From: Sialis fuliginosa
Taxonomy: Eukaryota; Arthropoda; Insecta; Megaloptera; Sialidae
Reading direction: 5' to 3'
NCBI GenBank assembly: GCA_961205875.1
Contig: OY540813.1
Location: 9,953,001 to 10,017,000 of the forward strand
DNA length: 64,000 bases
Under the pieces are notes generated by a model. That model made no database searches and was not told where the DNA came from. It saw only the letters and a program-made list of their open reading frames with translations. This document shows, piece after piece, positions 47,501-60,468 of the stretch; position 1 is the stretch's first letter; each line of letters begins with the position of its first letter. The position numbers were made by a program, and so were the translations under genes.

Positions 47501-50500
47501 ATATATTTTAAGGTGAGTCGAAAATAGGAAATTTTCGCGGACTGTAATAGTGTGTAAAATTGCTACTCATTAAAAGAAGTATAACGTCACCAAATTTTTT
47601 GAATCGGTCATTATCTTCAAATCGCATAATGAACTCAAAGTTTTGAAAATTTGGCATCATCGCGCGATCTGGAGATATTGACCGATTTAAAAAAAATATG
47701 TTTGTATTGATATATTTTTTTTAAATCCAATAAAAAATTACAAATTTTGCTTATAGCATTTTCTATTATAATTATAAAAAATTTATAAATTTATAACCGT
47801 TTAAAAAATATTTTATAAATTATTAAATATAGGGCTTTTAAAACTGTTTGTTTAACAAATCCATGAAGATAATATTGATGCTAAATATAAATTTACATTT
47901 TTTCTAATTTCGAGTAAAATAAAAAATTCCTGTGTATAAAAAATAGCAGACAGTTTTTTAGAAATGAAATCTAAAAAATATCTTATTTTGACTAGCTATA
48001 ATGTTCTATAAATATCATCTATCACATCTGAACATTGCAGGGTGGTAACATTCAAAACGTCAGAGAATTTTTCGAAATGATAAATGAAACTCATATTTTG
48101 TTAGTAAGTTTAACAACATACCTATGTGGATTTCATAAAAATCCGTAAAAGCAGCGTTATTTCATGATAGAGTTGGCTAAGAATAACCCCTACATTGGAA
48201 CACGTTTTTCCAAAGTAAATTTGTTAAAGATGCGTTCTACTGTTGTCATGGATTCGTGACCCTTCGAGCACGCGTGAAATGTTTTCACAACTCCTTATTT
48301 CACGGTTTTTACCATCAAAATCTCTACTTATTCTTAGAATGTAACGTACCCTAGCTACATTCTGCTAATTAGGTTCAAATTGAAAAGATAATTAGAAAGA
48401 AAATTCCAAGAATTTTAAAACGAACTTACTTTCTTAGATGCTCCTGTAAAGTTTTAATTTCACATTGGATATGTTGCTTGTTTGACATTTTACTTTCACG
48501 TTCTGAAAGAAATGGAAGTATTGTATTACCGTCGAAAAATCGTGTCCGAGATAAGAGAAGATTCTGATTGTACTACCTTCAAAACTTAAAGAAAAGTTGA
48601 TTTCCCCATGGCGGTTGTGCGTGTGTGAATTTTTTTTCGTTCGCGATAACTACTGTAAAAATGCACCGATTTGAATTATTTTTAGAGAAAATGTTTGTCT
48701 CAGTGAGTACTCCAGATCTATTGGTTTTTGTGCTAATCGGATTAGGGGTTTTGGAAATGTTCGAAATTTTGTAACTTTTATCGTCTAAAAAGTGAACATT
48801 GCAAGTATTATCTCACTAATTTTGATAAGACTTGGTACATTTGTAGTTCAATTGACTGAAGGGGTGAAAACCAATTGTAAATACTAATTAATACGTCAAC
48901 TAAATTCAAATTGCCAAATTAGTTATTCTACGAATGTATATTATAATTTTGACATTAGGATATTAGAAAACTAATATTTATAAAACAATGAAATTCATTA
49001 TTTTAAATCGAAAATTCAAGGAAACTAATATACAACTCGATTTCATTAAATGATAATAAAACTCGATTGTAATATGATACATGGGTGAAATTATGTAAAA
49101 TGTAAGGATATATGGTGCAAGAAGTGGCTGAAGGAAAGGGAGGTGATGATGATATGTATGCATATTGTATATAGTATCTTGCAAGATGAAGATGACGGTT
49201 CGTTTGATGCGGGTAACCGTTGTCTGTTCAACAGTGATCTAGAAACTTACTAATATCACGTGACTATCAGATTATTATATTGTTAATTTTAATACATGTT
49301 GTACTATTAACTGTAATAGGTGACATAAAGGTACTGCAAATATATCTCTATCTCTACGGTAATTGTGTTATGGCAAATTTTGATGGATAAACATAATAAT
49401 TCTATACGAAATTAAATTTAAGATGTACCTAATGCAATAAACAATGATAATAATGATAGAAATACCCTAAAATTTAATTGCTAACAATAGTTTAAACTTT
49501 AAAGCAATTTTCTGTTGATTAAAATAATAACGAATTTATAACGTAATTTATTAATGTACCACATAAAAAGCAAAAGTGAATATTTTATTTAACCTAAATA
49601 AATTACACTGTTTCTTATATCGTCTGTGATAATTACATACATTAAAAAAAGTCATATGTTTTTTAAAATGAATTGTCATATATAATTAAAAAAAAACATA
49701 ATTATAAAAAATAAAGACGGAAGACTTACCTACCAGTAAATAGACCAACTAACGTATAAAAGGTATTTCCCTAAGGGCTGTTGAAAACATCATTAGAACT
49801 CGGAAATTTACAAGTATAATTAAAACTCCTGTACCATCACGTACTGTAAAAGATGTACGAAATTCTATTTCTCTCATTAAACTTTGTGAACAACTTCATA
49901 TATCAACAAACAGTTATGTTGCTAAATGATATATAATGTTATTATATCAAATAAACGTCAATTTCAAATATATTAATACCATACATTAATTCTGTAAAAT
50001 CTAATATTAATTACACTCGGGTTATTTGGGTTTGTTTTCTTAGTTTTGTGGTCGATATTTTGTATATATTTCCATTAATCGTACATCAATTGTAAGTTTC
50101 ATTTTATTTATAATTTAACTAATAATTATTATAACTATGACAATATTTTATTCTGCTATGGCCTCTGGGAAATGACTTGGGCATTTTTATGGTGGTAGCG
50201 AACGTGTTAAAACATCAATTTTCATATGCAATTTAAACAAAATTATATTCAAAATGTTCTTGCATATTTGTTGTAAGGTATTTGACCTTCAGCTTCCTTA
50301 TTTTAATGCTGACATTAACATCTGGTGATATTAAAAGGTCGCAAATAATCAGACGTCGTTGGCAGAAATCGAACACGGTAGCGGTTAGCTCATTAAAACG
50401 AAAACACCACGGCAGATGTTCGGTCAAATAACTGTAACATTATTATTTTTATGAAAACATCTTAATGTTCAACATTATAGCTTATAATAAAGAGAATATT

Positions 50501-50963
50501 AAGAAAAAAATTCATTAAGCTAAAATATTATATTTTCTTATTATTAATATATTCAATATGTATTTAATTAATAATGTTCATTTGAAGAAAGGAACTTTAT
50601 AAAATACATATCATGAAATTTAAATTATATTGGCAACATTGTTTTGTACAAAATTTTGTGGGAATAAGAGTTGACGTCTTTAATAATGTACATAACTAAA
50701 AATGACACTATATTTTACATGTAATATAGTTTAAGTAATGTGCGTCTATACACGAAATACCGGTTTTATTCGACCCAATACCGGTATCGTAATACTGGAG
50801 AAAATTAATCGGGATTCCGGTTTTCAGTATTTCGGAATCCCGGTATTGTATTTGCTACTTACATTGTTACATTATTAACACTCTGATTGAATAAAATAGA
50901 AAAAGTTGATATAGTTACACTTAAATATTTTTAAAATATCTCTCTATATACTCATAATTATTT
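44535..50963. other. No supported gene
   Basis: AT-rich intron. Two diverged copies of a block with CATATGTGTATGTTACCGTT are at 45538 and 45768. Near 50759-50848, ATACCGGT/CCGGTATT motifs repeat in both orientations next to the 50964 MITE. Frames of 60-91 codons here have no supporting features. Confidence 0.35.
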
Positions 50964-51152
50964 CCGGTATTATAAACGAACAAAATTTGCAAGCTTGCAA
51001 GCACTTTCAAATGAGTTATGTATGTGTTATAATAAGTTGAACTATCACTGCTCTAAATTCTATAACAAATCCATAGATACTCACACAGAATTGATACCCC
51101 ATTTGAAAGTGCTTGCAAGCTTGCAATTTTGTTAGCTCCTTTATAATACCGG
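50964..51152. mobile_element. MITE (189 bp), relative of the 7.8-kb element
   Basis: It starts CCGGTATTATAAACGAAC and ends TTATAATACCGG. Inside, GCAAGCTTGCAAGCACTTTC is present at both ends in inverted orientation, followed by the shared GGGGTATCAA-type motif. Confidence 0.75.
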
Positions 51153-52468
51153 ATATTACTGTTATTTTTAGTTAATGACCGTTTAAAAATAGAATAGATT
51201 AACGTTTTGTTATCCATTATTAATTTTTCACAGCTTCTGTTACTCCTTAAAATTAACATAAAATTCACTCCCTCCAACCCCTCCCACAAACATAATATTA
51301 TTAATTAATTAATTTTAAAAATATTTTTACAATCTCTATGTATAATACAGTATCAAATAAATAAAGAAAATATACACAGTGACAGATATACAAACATACA
51401 CCGACGGTATGTTAATTTACTAACACTGACGCTGAAATGGTCGGCGATGAAACGGTCAGCTTATAATAATAAACTATTAAAAAATAACAAATTTTCAACG
51501 ACAGAAGAATACGATTCTGCAATAAAAAACAAGTAATTCCATTAAAAATATGGCTTCTATATGACCTCCGCACCTCCACCAAAAATCATTTTGATAGCGC
51601 CATCTGATGTCCCTTTTTAAACCCTTTAACTTTTCTCCTAAACATTTTTCTCTTGCTTTATTTTTAAAATATTATAGCCTGATAGAATAAAATTGATCAA
51701 CCATCGATAATATAGGTATACGTATATAAATACTGCTCTCATTTTCTTCAATACGTAATGTTTGTTTATGTTTTCCACTCACCAAATATTATAATAAAAT
51801 ATATCTCTTATACGCAATTCACTTCCACTTAAAAAATCTATATCTATTTTTAATATACATAATTCCTTCTCATTAAATCACAATTTTCACTTATGTTTCC
51901 TACAACAACAAATTAATAATAAAATAGGTTTAATTTTGTGTTCCTCCCCTATAAAATGAATTAACACTCGCAGCTGCTCGTTATGTTTACAACATGAACC
52001 TCGTTTGTAGATCCAGTCAGGTGAAACATGAAACTTAACTCATTACAGTAGTAGTGAGAAATCCAATCCACTTGTTTTTTACCCATTCTGTTTGCCTTGA
52101 TCGTACTGCACAAATCTAAAAAGAAAAACTCATTTTGTACGATACGGTGACATTTCAAAGTGTTTTCTTATTAGGTTAGAATGGGAGTGGTATAGACTTG
52201 TTGCAAATCTTTTGATTGATTTGATTGGTATTGAAAAAAATATATATATATAATTATTTTTCATCCAACAAACTGATTTTAAGGTAATTTTTGTATACTA
52301 TTTATTATGTAGATACGAGTAAATATTTTCACATACTTTCAGTTTATAAAAAACTGTAACTGAATAATATTATTATCAGATACAGTTGTTTCATAAAATA
52401 GTAAAAAAAAAGTTTTAAAATTAAAGCCAGACTACGCTTAATTAATTTAACAAAAAAATTATATACAT

Positions 52469-52587
52469 GTCGTCTTCAAAAGGCAGATGTTTCACAGAAA
52501 AGGTACAATCGCACGTCTCTAAAATATGGCTCTACGCCGAGACAAGCGACTACGCCTTTTCTGTGAAACTTCTTTATTAAGACAACT
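52469..52587. mobile_element. Short palindromic MITE (about 119 bp)
   Basis: TTTCACAGAAAAGG on the left and CCTTTTCTGTGAAA on the right flank a GC-richer loop (CTCTACGCCGAGACAAGCG). Pairing extends outward to TCGTCTTC/AAGACAAC with mismatches. Confidence 0.6.
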
Positions 52588-53084
52588 TATTTACATATAA
52601 CTTCTAGGTTTAAATATTTTTGCATAGTCTGGTTTAAATTTTTTAAACTATTTTTAATTTCTTTTTAGATATATTAACAAGAGATACATAGGCATACATA
52701 TTTTATAAGTACATTTTTTTCAAGACGCCAAACTAAAAGCCGCCTCTGGACATACCTACAAATACTAAACCAGCACAAAAATCAACTCATGCCTCCCAAC
52801 ATTAATTGTAAAATAAAAACACTTTAATTTTTTTTTAAACTACCATCAAATATATATCTTTTTTTTTAAATAAAACTAGTAATAAGATTAATATTAGCAT
52901 AATACTTTCTACTAAAAATACATTTATTAATGTAAAGTACATAAACAAAACAAAACCAAAGTGTAACATGATTTGAATAGAAATTTAAATATGCTTATAA
53001 TATACCCTATACATATACAAACTTGATGGTTTTTAGATATATCCTCAAAGCTAAATATAGAAATATATACAGGCCGTTATATAA

Positions 53085-53300
53085 TATGCACAGGCTGTCT
53101 GGGACGGCGCGAAGGGGGTTGAGATATGCTGGCGGGAGGGTAAAGGACGCACAAGGCACTCTCCGCGTTACTATACGTCGCTACCGGATAAGGAAGTGAT
53201 TATATGAACCCTCTCTCTCATTCGCTGTCATCTCAATTCCACCCCACGGGACAATACGGCGGTTTGTTGAAGTGTTATCCCTCCAAGTGGAAAATAGTCG
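53085..53300. other. GC-rich patch in intron 1
   Basis: This stretch (GGACGGCGCGAAGGGGGTTG, CTCTCCGCGTTACTATACGT) is far more GC-rich than its surroundings. Stops occur in all frames, so it is not an obvious exon. It could be a GC-rich repeat or a regulatory island; I cannot tell which. Confidence 0.35.
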
Positions 53301-55431
53301 TGCGTTAACCGATTCAAAACTTTTTTTGAATCTGCATGTGTGATGTGTCTTGTATATAGATTTTGTACATTGTGCATCAATTAAATTGTTTTGCTACAAT
53401 TGCAAAAATGTTAAATTTATATCAGATGTGGGCAGATAATTTTGACTTAAGGCCGAATTAAATATTATTACTTTTTTAGGAACCAAGACAAACATTTTCT
53501 TTCTGTCGCTTTTACGAATAAAAATACAAATTCAGAATTCAAACATGTTAAATTCTTGATTGAATAAAAATTTCCAATGGATTTTTTAGGGTGTAGAAGG
53601 CTTTATAAAAATGTGTATTTAATTTATTTTTTTTATTACAAGCTTTTAGTTTTTACTTACCTATGTCATTTAATTTTAAATTAATCATGCGTGATAGGGC
53701 CAGACGAATTACTGAGGCAAGCTTACAATGAGTTGGATTTTACCCATGCATAGTTTTATATAACATTAAAGGATTTAGTTGTTGAAATATTTAATGTCAA
53801 TTGTACGTATTTTTGATTAACATTATATAAATGTAAAAATATTGTTGGAAAATATCATTAACTACACTGAGAAAAAGATATAATTAATGTGGACTGCACT
53901 GAACTATTTATTTTAAAAAAGGTATATTTAAGAAATATTTTTATTGTCACTCTCATTATTCGGTATCTAAAAAATGGTAATTATAAGTCCCATAATATAG
54001 AAATGCTTTTAAAATAAACAAGATGAAATATAAAAATGTAAATTTTTTGTCGGTCTTAAGAGTGACAGTAAAACCCAATCGTTACTTCTAGTAAAGTCGT
54101 TTAAGTAGAGGTATTAAAAAATATTATGTGCGTATGTTTACAAGAATTTATTTACTTACGTCAGACGTGGATGACTGGTAGAATTAGGATATGCCTCGAG
54201 GCGATCAGTATCAAAACATAGTATCAAAACACATATTATTAAAGAAAAATAATAAAATTATATCGTCTGAGGTCATATTAATCAGTTTTTTGTGGCTCTT
54301 GTAAAATTAAAAAAATGGCGCTTACGATACTTTGCCTTGTAGAGGACAATATGTATGTATACTTCCTACTGGCTATTACAGTCAATTCTTACTGTGATAC
54401 TTATCTATATTTGGATAACTTATATTAAAAGAGACGCTGTCAGAGGAAATTGCTTAATTTGTATTAAATCTTGCCACATTGATGATACGTTTAACTTTTT
54501 ATATTAATGTATTTTGTCTTTTGAAACCCTGAAAATCTTTTTTAGACATTTAATATTTAATTTGAATTAAGATATCATTATACTAAATGTAGATAAGTTC
54601 ACGTCAGTCGTCCGAGCTTATTAGCATAAACATAATCATAGAAGGTTTTGAAAAGCATTCATTCTACAGACAAAACCCTACAGGGATTTCAATAATATTT
54701 CGCCATGGGTTGTTTTATGTAGGTATGTTTAAAAATTGATAACGATACATCCTCAAAGGATTTCAAAGGATTTATTGTTTAATATAACCCTTGCAACAAT
54801 TCTCGTGAAGGGAAAATGTTATCACTATACGCATATGTTAACAATAACAAAAAATATTACATACCTATCTTTAGTTTACATTTTTCATTTGTATAATTTA
54901 AAAAGATTACATGTATGTACAGTACATATACATATACAATATGTATCTACTTACATTTGTATATGTTTTATTTTTAACGTTGCGTTATTATTAAAAGTAA
55001 ATAATAATAAAAATTATATTTTTTTAATCAAATTTCGATTCCCTGCCCTGTTCGCGTATTCCCCGAAGGTAAAATACGATATTGCTATTTTATATTTCTG
55101 ATAAGCAAAACATGATTGTATTTGCAAAAAAAAAACGACAAGTAAAAAAATTATTTGTTTACGATTATTTATTAAAAAATATATATTATATATATAATAT
55201 TAATATTGATTTTATATAAAAGATTTTTATACATGTACAATGTATGTAGATGTAGATAGCAAATGATGCTTGATATCATTTTTGGTTGATTACCTTACGC
55301 ATAACGTGAATAATAAAACGAACTGATTTCCGGAAATTAATGTCACTATATATGTATATATAAGCTATACAATTTCTAAAGCAGCTAATAGGTACTACGT
55401 GATTTTCAAATATAACCATGTTCTTATGAAA
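53301..55431. other. No supported gene
   Basis: AT-rich intron. The longest forward frame in the window (121 codons, 54736-55101) lies here, but it is rich in Ile/Leu/Tyr/Lys/Asn from AT-rich codons and shows no motif or splice context. Confidence 0.4.
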
Positions 55432-56202
55432 TACTAGGTGTTTTTTTTAAACTTTCCAGCGGACTATTTCCAAAATAACGAATTTTCAGAAAAAATTGTT
55501 TTAAACAAAAGTTTTATGGTTTCAAGGGCGCTAAATATTGACCTAAGAAAGATCACTTTAATTGGTTTTCAAATCTAAACATATATTTTTTGTTGCAGAT
55601 TCGTAATTTAAGAGATAAAATAAATAACTTTTGTTTGAATTATTTTTTCTGAAAATTTTATGGTATGGAGGAAACCAAAGAAAAATTTCTGATTTTCCAT
55701 AATTTTTACTCGAAAACTATAAATTTTTAAGAAAAATTACAAAATTAAAAAAATACTTAGAACTTAGCAAGGATGCTCGGAAAATTGGTTTTCAAAATTG
55801 CTAATTTCTTTCATGCAATATAAAGAAAATATTCTGAAATTTTGAAAAAAAAATTAATTAGGTAGAGATTAAAAAAAAAATGTTCGCTTAGATCTAAGCA
55901 CTTTTTACCTCTTGCGATTATTTTTTTATAATCAGTTTTTGGAAAATTCGGAAATTTCTGTTGACATTTTCAGAAAAAATATTTCATATAAAAGTTGTTT
56001 ATTTTATCTTGAAATACAAATCTGCAACAAAAAAATATAAGTTTAGATTTGAAAAAGAAAAGTTGAACTTGAAAACCCATTAAAGTGACCTTTCAAAGTT
56101 CACCCCATAATGTCAATATTTAGCGTCCTCGAAACCAATTTTTTCTGAAAATTCGTTAATTTGGAAATAATCCGCTGGAAAGTCTTTGAAAAACACCCGG
56201 TA
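55432..56202. mobile_element. Foldback element (about 770 bp) ending CCGGGTGTTTTT
   Basis: The left end TAGGTGTTTTTTTTAAAC with CTTTCCAGCGGACTATTTCC pairs with the right end, where CCGCTGGAAAGTCTTTGAAA is followed by AACACCCGGTAT. Pairing continues through the ATTTTCAGAAAAAATT and AAATCTAAACATATA blocks for some 230 bases each side. AT-rich, no coding frame. It lies about 450 bases upstream of exon 2. Confidence 0.75.
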
Positions 56203-56648
56203 TATGAATGTTGAGTTTTAACTATAATTTTTTTTTATTTCATTTGTATTACATGCATACTTTTTGTATGTTTCATGTACCTATGTAATTATAAAATACA
56301 CGCTGGTCTAACACTGTGTTATTTTCAAAGTTTAGTTGTAAAACAGTTAAGAGTACAGTAAAGTATTTTTCATCAAAACATTTAATAAATTTTTAACAAT
56401 TTTATTATTATTGTCTTGTTTTTTAGTTGTAGATGCTTAGTTGCATTTGTTTGTTATTTTCTACCCTTTTAAAATAAATCTCCTCTGAAGAAATAGCAAA
56501 ACAAGAATCGAAAAAATCGACAAAGAATAGTTTATAATATTTTTTTACAAAATAGGATATATAATAAAATATTTAATTATACTTTATAGAATTCAATATA
56601 ATTTTTAAATTATGACACACAATACTCTAATTGTAACATCTGTTTCAG

Positions 56649-56930
56649 GATGGTGGAGGCGGCGGCACAAGTCGTGGTCGGCGATGGGCAAGTTTGAGAC
56701 AACACGGTGCAACCGCCCCGGTCAACGATGGGTCCACAGAGGCCCTGCGTCTTGCGACCACAGGCTCGACACCAGAAGTTACCTCCTCAGAGGCATCGAC
56801 ACCGGCCCGCATCGCTTCCGTTGCTGCACCCCCTCCCGTCACACCTCCGCGCAAGTCTAACTGGGAGGTCATCGAACATTTCAGCAGCGGGTCGAAAGGA
56901 CGCGGCAGTATATCGTCCAGTCTCATAGCG
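56649..56930 (+). CDS. Second coding exon (94 codons), low-complexity Gly/Ser/Thr/Pro-rich
   Basis: The exon starts after an acceptor ending TGTTTCAG (56648) and ends before GTAATT at 56931. Its 282 bases are open in phase 0 throughout, matching the phase of the exons on both sides. GC content jumps well above the flanking AT-rich intron, which is the clearest sign of coding sequence here. The peptide starts DGGGGGTSRGRRWASLRQ, passes through a Thr/Ser/Pro-rich stretch with APPPVTPPRK near codons 64-73, and ends with NWEVIEHFSSGSKGRGSISS followed by SLIA. It looks disordered, with possible proline-directed phosphosites and a possible SH3-type proline segment (inference only). No enzymatic domain is visible. 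Open frames on the opposite strand and in the other forward frames are by-products of its GC-rich codons. A tandem satellite array begins about 120 bases after the donor. Confidence 0.75.
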
Positions 56931-57056
56931 GTAATTATCTATTTAACTGTTATAAATAATAGTAATATAATGTCGTTTGTTTTTACTTTGAACAATAATA
57001 TATCTCGATTTTTGGGAGTAAACCTTATTTTATTTTTAAAGTACTATAATAGTTTT

Positions 57057-57597
57057 AAAGTTAATGATGTAAGCTATATTTAAAAAAAAAGTTAGAGTCT
57101 ATAGAATCGCGCAAAGCTGAGATATTAACTATTCAACTTATTTGTTAATTTATCAATTTAAATTTGTTAATAATGGGGGAAGGGGGTCTCGACGGTCTTA
57201 GGGCATTTGATATTCTTAAAATTAATGATGTAAGCTATATTTTAAAAAAATGTTGGGGTCTGTAGGATCGCGCCAAGCTGAGATATTAACTATTCAACTT
57301 ATTTGTTAATTTATCATTTTTAATTTGTTAATAATAGGAAAAGGGGGTCTCGACGGTCTTATGGCATTTGATAGTCTTTAAGTTAATGATGTAAGCTATA
57401 TTTAAAAAAAAATTGGAGTCTGTAGGATTGCGCCAAGCTGAGATATTATCTATTCAACTTATTTGTTAATTTATCAATTTAAATTTGTTAATAATAGGAA
57501 AAGGGGGTCTCGGCGGTCTTAGGGCATTTGATAGTTTTAAAGTTAATGATGTAAGCTATATTTTAAAAAAGAGTTGGAATCTGTAGGATCGCGCCAA
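57057..57597. repeat. Second, diverged array of the same satellite family (about 3.3 copies of a 161-bp unit)
   Basis: Units begin near 57057, 57218, 57379 and 57539, with period 160-161. Each shares with the 184-bp unit the block GTAAGCTAYATTT, the A tract, and CGCGCCAAGCTGAGATATTA followed by ACTATTCAA. The right part is shorter and different (GGGGGTCTCGACGGTCTTA). Units differ from each other far more than in the intron-1 array. The last unit breaks off inside CGCGCCAA. The array begins about 120 bases after the exon 2 donor. Confidence 0.9.
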
Positions 57598-59650
57598 TAT
57601 AGTATATTCTTGTGTCGACACGTTTCTTGAGAAAATAGTTCAACGTCACAAAAGAGTCAATAGATAAAATGAAAACGGTAGAATGTAGAACTTTTCTAAT
57701 ATTAATAACATGACATTGCACTGCTGCTATTGAATTACAAGAACGTACATCAGTGCGAACCTTTTGTTCTATGACGTGATTGTATCTTGCATTTGTAAAC
57801 TAGTTAAAATGCAAATAAAATATACAGGATGTCCTAACACTGTGTCTAAGTTCAATACTTCATTTATTATAACAAATGGAAGAAACTTTAAAAACAAAAG
57901 TTGTCAGAATAGACAAGCAGCAAAATTTGAAAATAGTTACATTATGGCTGTGCCATAAGTGCGTTTTTTTCAAAATTTTCAAATGCAATACCCTGTATAT
58001 GTATTTTCATATTTTCGAATTGCCTATTCAATTCTAAAAACATCTTATTAACTATGTTCTATACCTGAATCACATTGACACAGTGTTACGTAGTTAATTG
58101 GTTTCATGAAAACAGCGCGTAAATGGAACAATAGAAATTGCTGTATTACGTTGTGGTTTTTAAAGTCTTTCCACCCTTTTTTCAAACTTTTTCAACCACG
58201 TAATTGAAGGGATTTCTATACTATAGTAACGTTATACAATTTTTGTAAACATGAATTTAAAAATAGCGGTGTTTTGTATTTAGCTTAATTAATAATGGAA
58301 TTTGTATTTAAAAATATAATTTTTACATAAAATGGGTTTTTAAATATATTAAAACGTAAATGTAATAATGAGGTGAAACTCAAAGAAAAAGGACTAATTA
58401 TTTTTATTCAAATAAGCAAGTATTAAATTATAATATGACATAATTTCATACTACCTAATTATGAAATTTGTAATGTATTTATTAGTATGTTTAAAAAATA
58501 CATATAAAAATATACAATAATAAAATAATAAAAGTTTGAAAATGGTATAAAATGAGTCACAACTAGGTGGTCTATTTAAATTGAAACAAGAAAATTCCTC
58601 GAAAATAAAGGTAACATTTTTGACCTTCAGTGGAGGTTTCAAGATCATTTTAAGGTCAACTACATTTTTTAAATGGAAACCAATTTCTTTTTTTACATAT
58701 TCGTATTTTATTAAAAAGTATTTTCCATAAAAAAATCCTAAAATAGCTGTGTTAGGAGTTGAGTTTTTGACGGAAAAATTTAGGTTGGTACCACTTTCGT
58801 ACTAGAGTCAAATGAGCGATTGAGAGCATCATTTATTAACTTTTTTTATATAATCAAACGTATTGTATACAAAAAAAATGCCTAACATGATCTCAATGTA
58901 CTATTAAATTTTGTATACATCAAATACATACCTTTTCATGCATACATTAATTTTCTAACTTGACTCATAATGACTAGAACAACCTCCTTAAATTATTTGT
59001 TTAACTAAAACCTATAGATAACTATCGTATAAATAACTGTAAAAATGAGTAAATATTGGTATCAACTAATCTGTGTGTAGACTACTTTGTTTTATTTTTC
59101 CCCAATGTAGTAATGGATGGCAATGATTTATCTGTTTATTAACGAACAGTTTGTTGAGTGTTTAGTAATCAGAGTAGATTTTTTTGGCTGTGAAATGTCG
59201 CCGACCGGATAACATTCACAAATGTGGCTTTAACTCTGTGGCATTTACGCAAATATGAAAATATTTGTGTTGTTCAGAGCTCTGCATATTTAATCACTGT
59301 ACATTTTTATACATTTGTTCTCTAATTTTACGTTTACACGTGTTTATAATTATTATTTCGTATGTTTTTACTGTTTCTGTTTAAAAATTTAAATGTTATG
59401 TAGATAAATTAGTTTTAATTTACTTTATATCTGTTGCTATTATACCAAACAATTTTACACCGCAAATTGATTTACAACAAATTACATATTTCTATGAATC
59501 GTTAATATTTTTTTATTTTATTTTTTTTGGTCATATTTACTTGACACTTAAAATAAATATCTACTTGACAATATAAATAATGAAAATTTATTTTAGCATT
59601 TCCCAAAATTCAATCTTTTAGGGGTTGAATGGGGTGGAAAAGTTTGTATA
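57598..59650. other. No supported gene
   Basis: AT-rich intron 2 sequence. ACACTGTGTC near 57838 and ACACAGTGTTACG near 58078 face each other and may be ends of a degenerate element, but the pairing is too short to claim. Confidence 0.35.
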
Positions 59651-60468
59651 TAAATTGTTATATATTTATATAGTAACTAAATGATTCTACGTTTTATTTT
59701 CTTGCATTTTAGTCGATATTTGTGTGACGAGTTGAAGTTCACTGCAGGAAATTTCACTAAAAAATTTCAAATTTTTGATTTCGTTAAAATTATGTTTATT
59801 GTATAGAAAATGACGTGAAAAGTTGTTTGTTTCAAACCGCAGGTCTGTATCTCAAACCATTCTCGAGATATAGCCTCTCAAAGTTTTAGTTTTTTCAAAA
59901 TTTTGAAGAAAAAAGGCCATAACTTTTGAACGCGTGGTCGGAATTGATTTTAGTTGACGGATTTGGAATCAGCGTATCAAAATCTATATAATGACATGTA
60001 TAATACCTTAAAACTCTAAAAAATAAATTTTGCGAAAAATCGAAAAAATTCAAAGGGGTATACCTTAAAAAAATGTCGATTTTTGACCAAAATTTTTTTG
60101 TCGAATTTTATAGTATTATACATGTCATTATATAAATTTTGACACGCTGATTTCAAATCCGTCAACTAAAATCAATTCCGACCACGCGTTCAAAAGTTAT
60201 GGTCTTTTTTCTCAAAAAATTTGAAAAAACTAAAACTTTGAGAGGCTATATCTCGAGAACGATATGAGATACAGACCTGCGGTTTGAAACAAACAACTTT
60301 TTACGTGATTTTCTATACAATAAACATACTTTTAACGAAATCAAAAATTCTAAATTTTTTAGTTAAATTTCCTGCATTGAACTTCAACTCGTCACACAAA
60401 TATCGACTAAAATACAAGAAAATAAGACGTTGAATCATTTTGTTACTATATAAATATATAACAATTTA
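59651..60468. mobile_element. Foldback element: 818-bp near-perfect palindrome
   Basis: Arms of about 400 bases face each other around a centre near 60060. AAATTGTTATATATTTATAT at the left matches its reverse complement at 60448-60468, and the pairing continues inward through GTGTGACGAGTTGAA, CGCAGGTCTGTATCT and GACCACGCGTTC with only scattered mismatches. There is almost no loop. Transcription through it as part of intron 2 would give a very long hairpin. No coding frame. A diverged half copy is present at 1-140. Confidence 0.85.

Larger units (their letters stand above)
12444..56648 (+). other. Intron 1 (about 44.2 kb) between coding exons 1 and 2
   Basis: The interval is bounded by GTAAGT at 12444 and TGTTTCAG at 56641-56648. 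Both flanking exons are in phase 0. It contains most of the mobile elements listed here, including the hAT/satellite composite. An unrecognised alternative exon could be present, because exons of about 100 bases are hard to see by eye in AT-rich DNA. Confidence 0.6.

Noticed and set aside
54736-55101. Longest forward open frame (121 codons)
   Set aside because: Composition follows AT-rich codons (Ile, Leu, Tyr, Asn, Lys), with no motif, no splice context and no GC rise. A chance frame.
56645-56926. Minus-strand 93-codon frame opposite exon 2
   Set aside because: Shadow of GC-rich exon 2. The plus strand has splice sites and consistent phase; this strand does not.
56612-56928. Alternative forward frames over exon 2
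   Set aside because: Only the frame open from the acceptor at 56649 to the donor at 56931 agrees in phase with exons 1 and 3.
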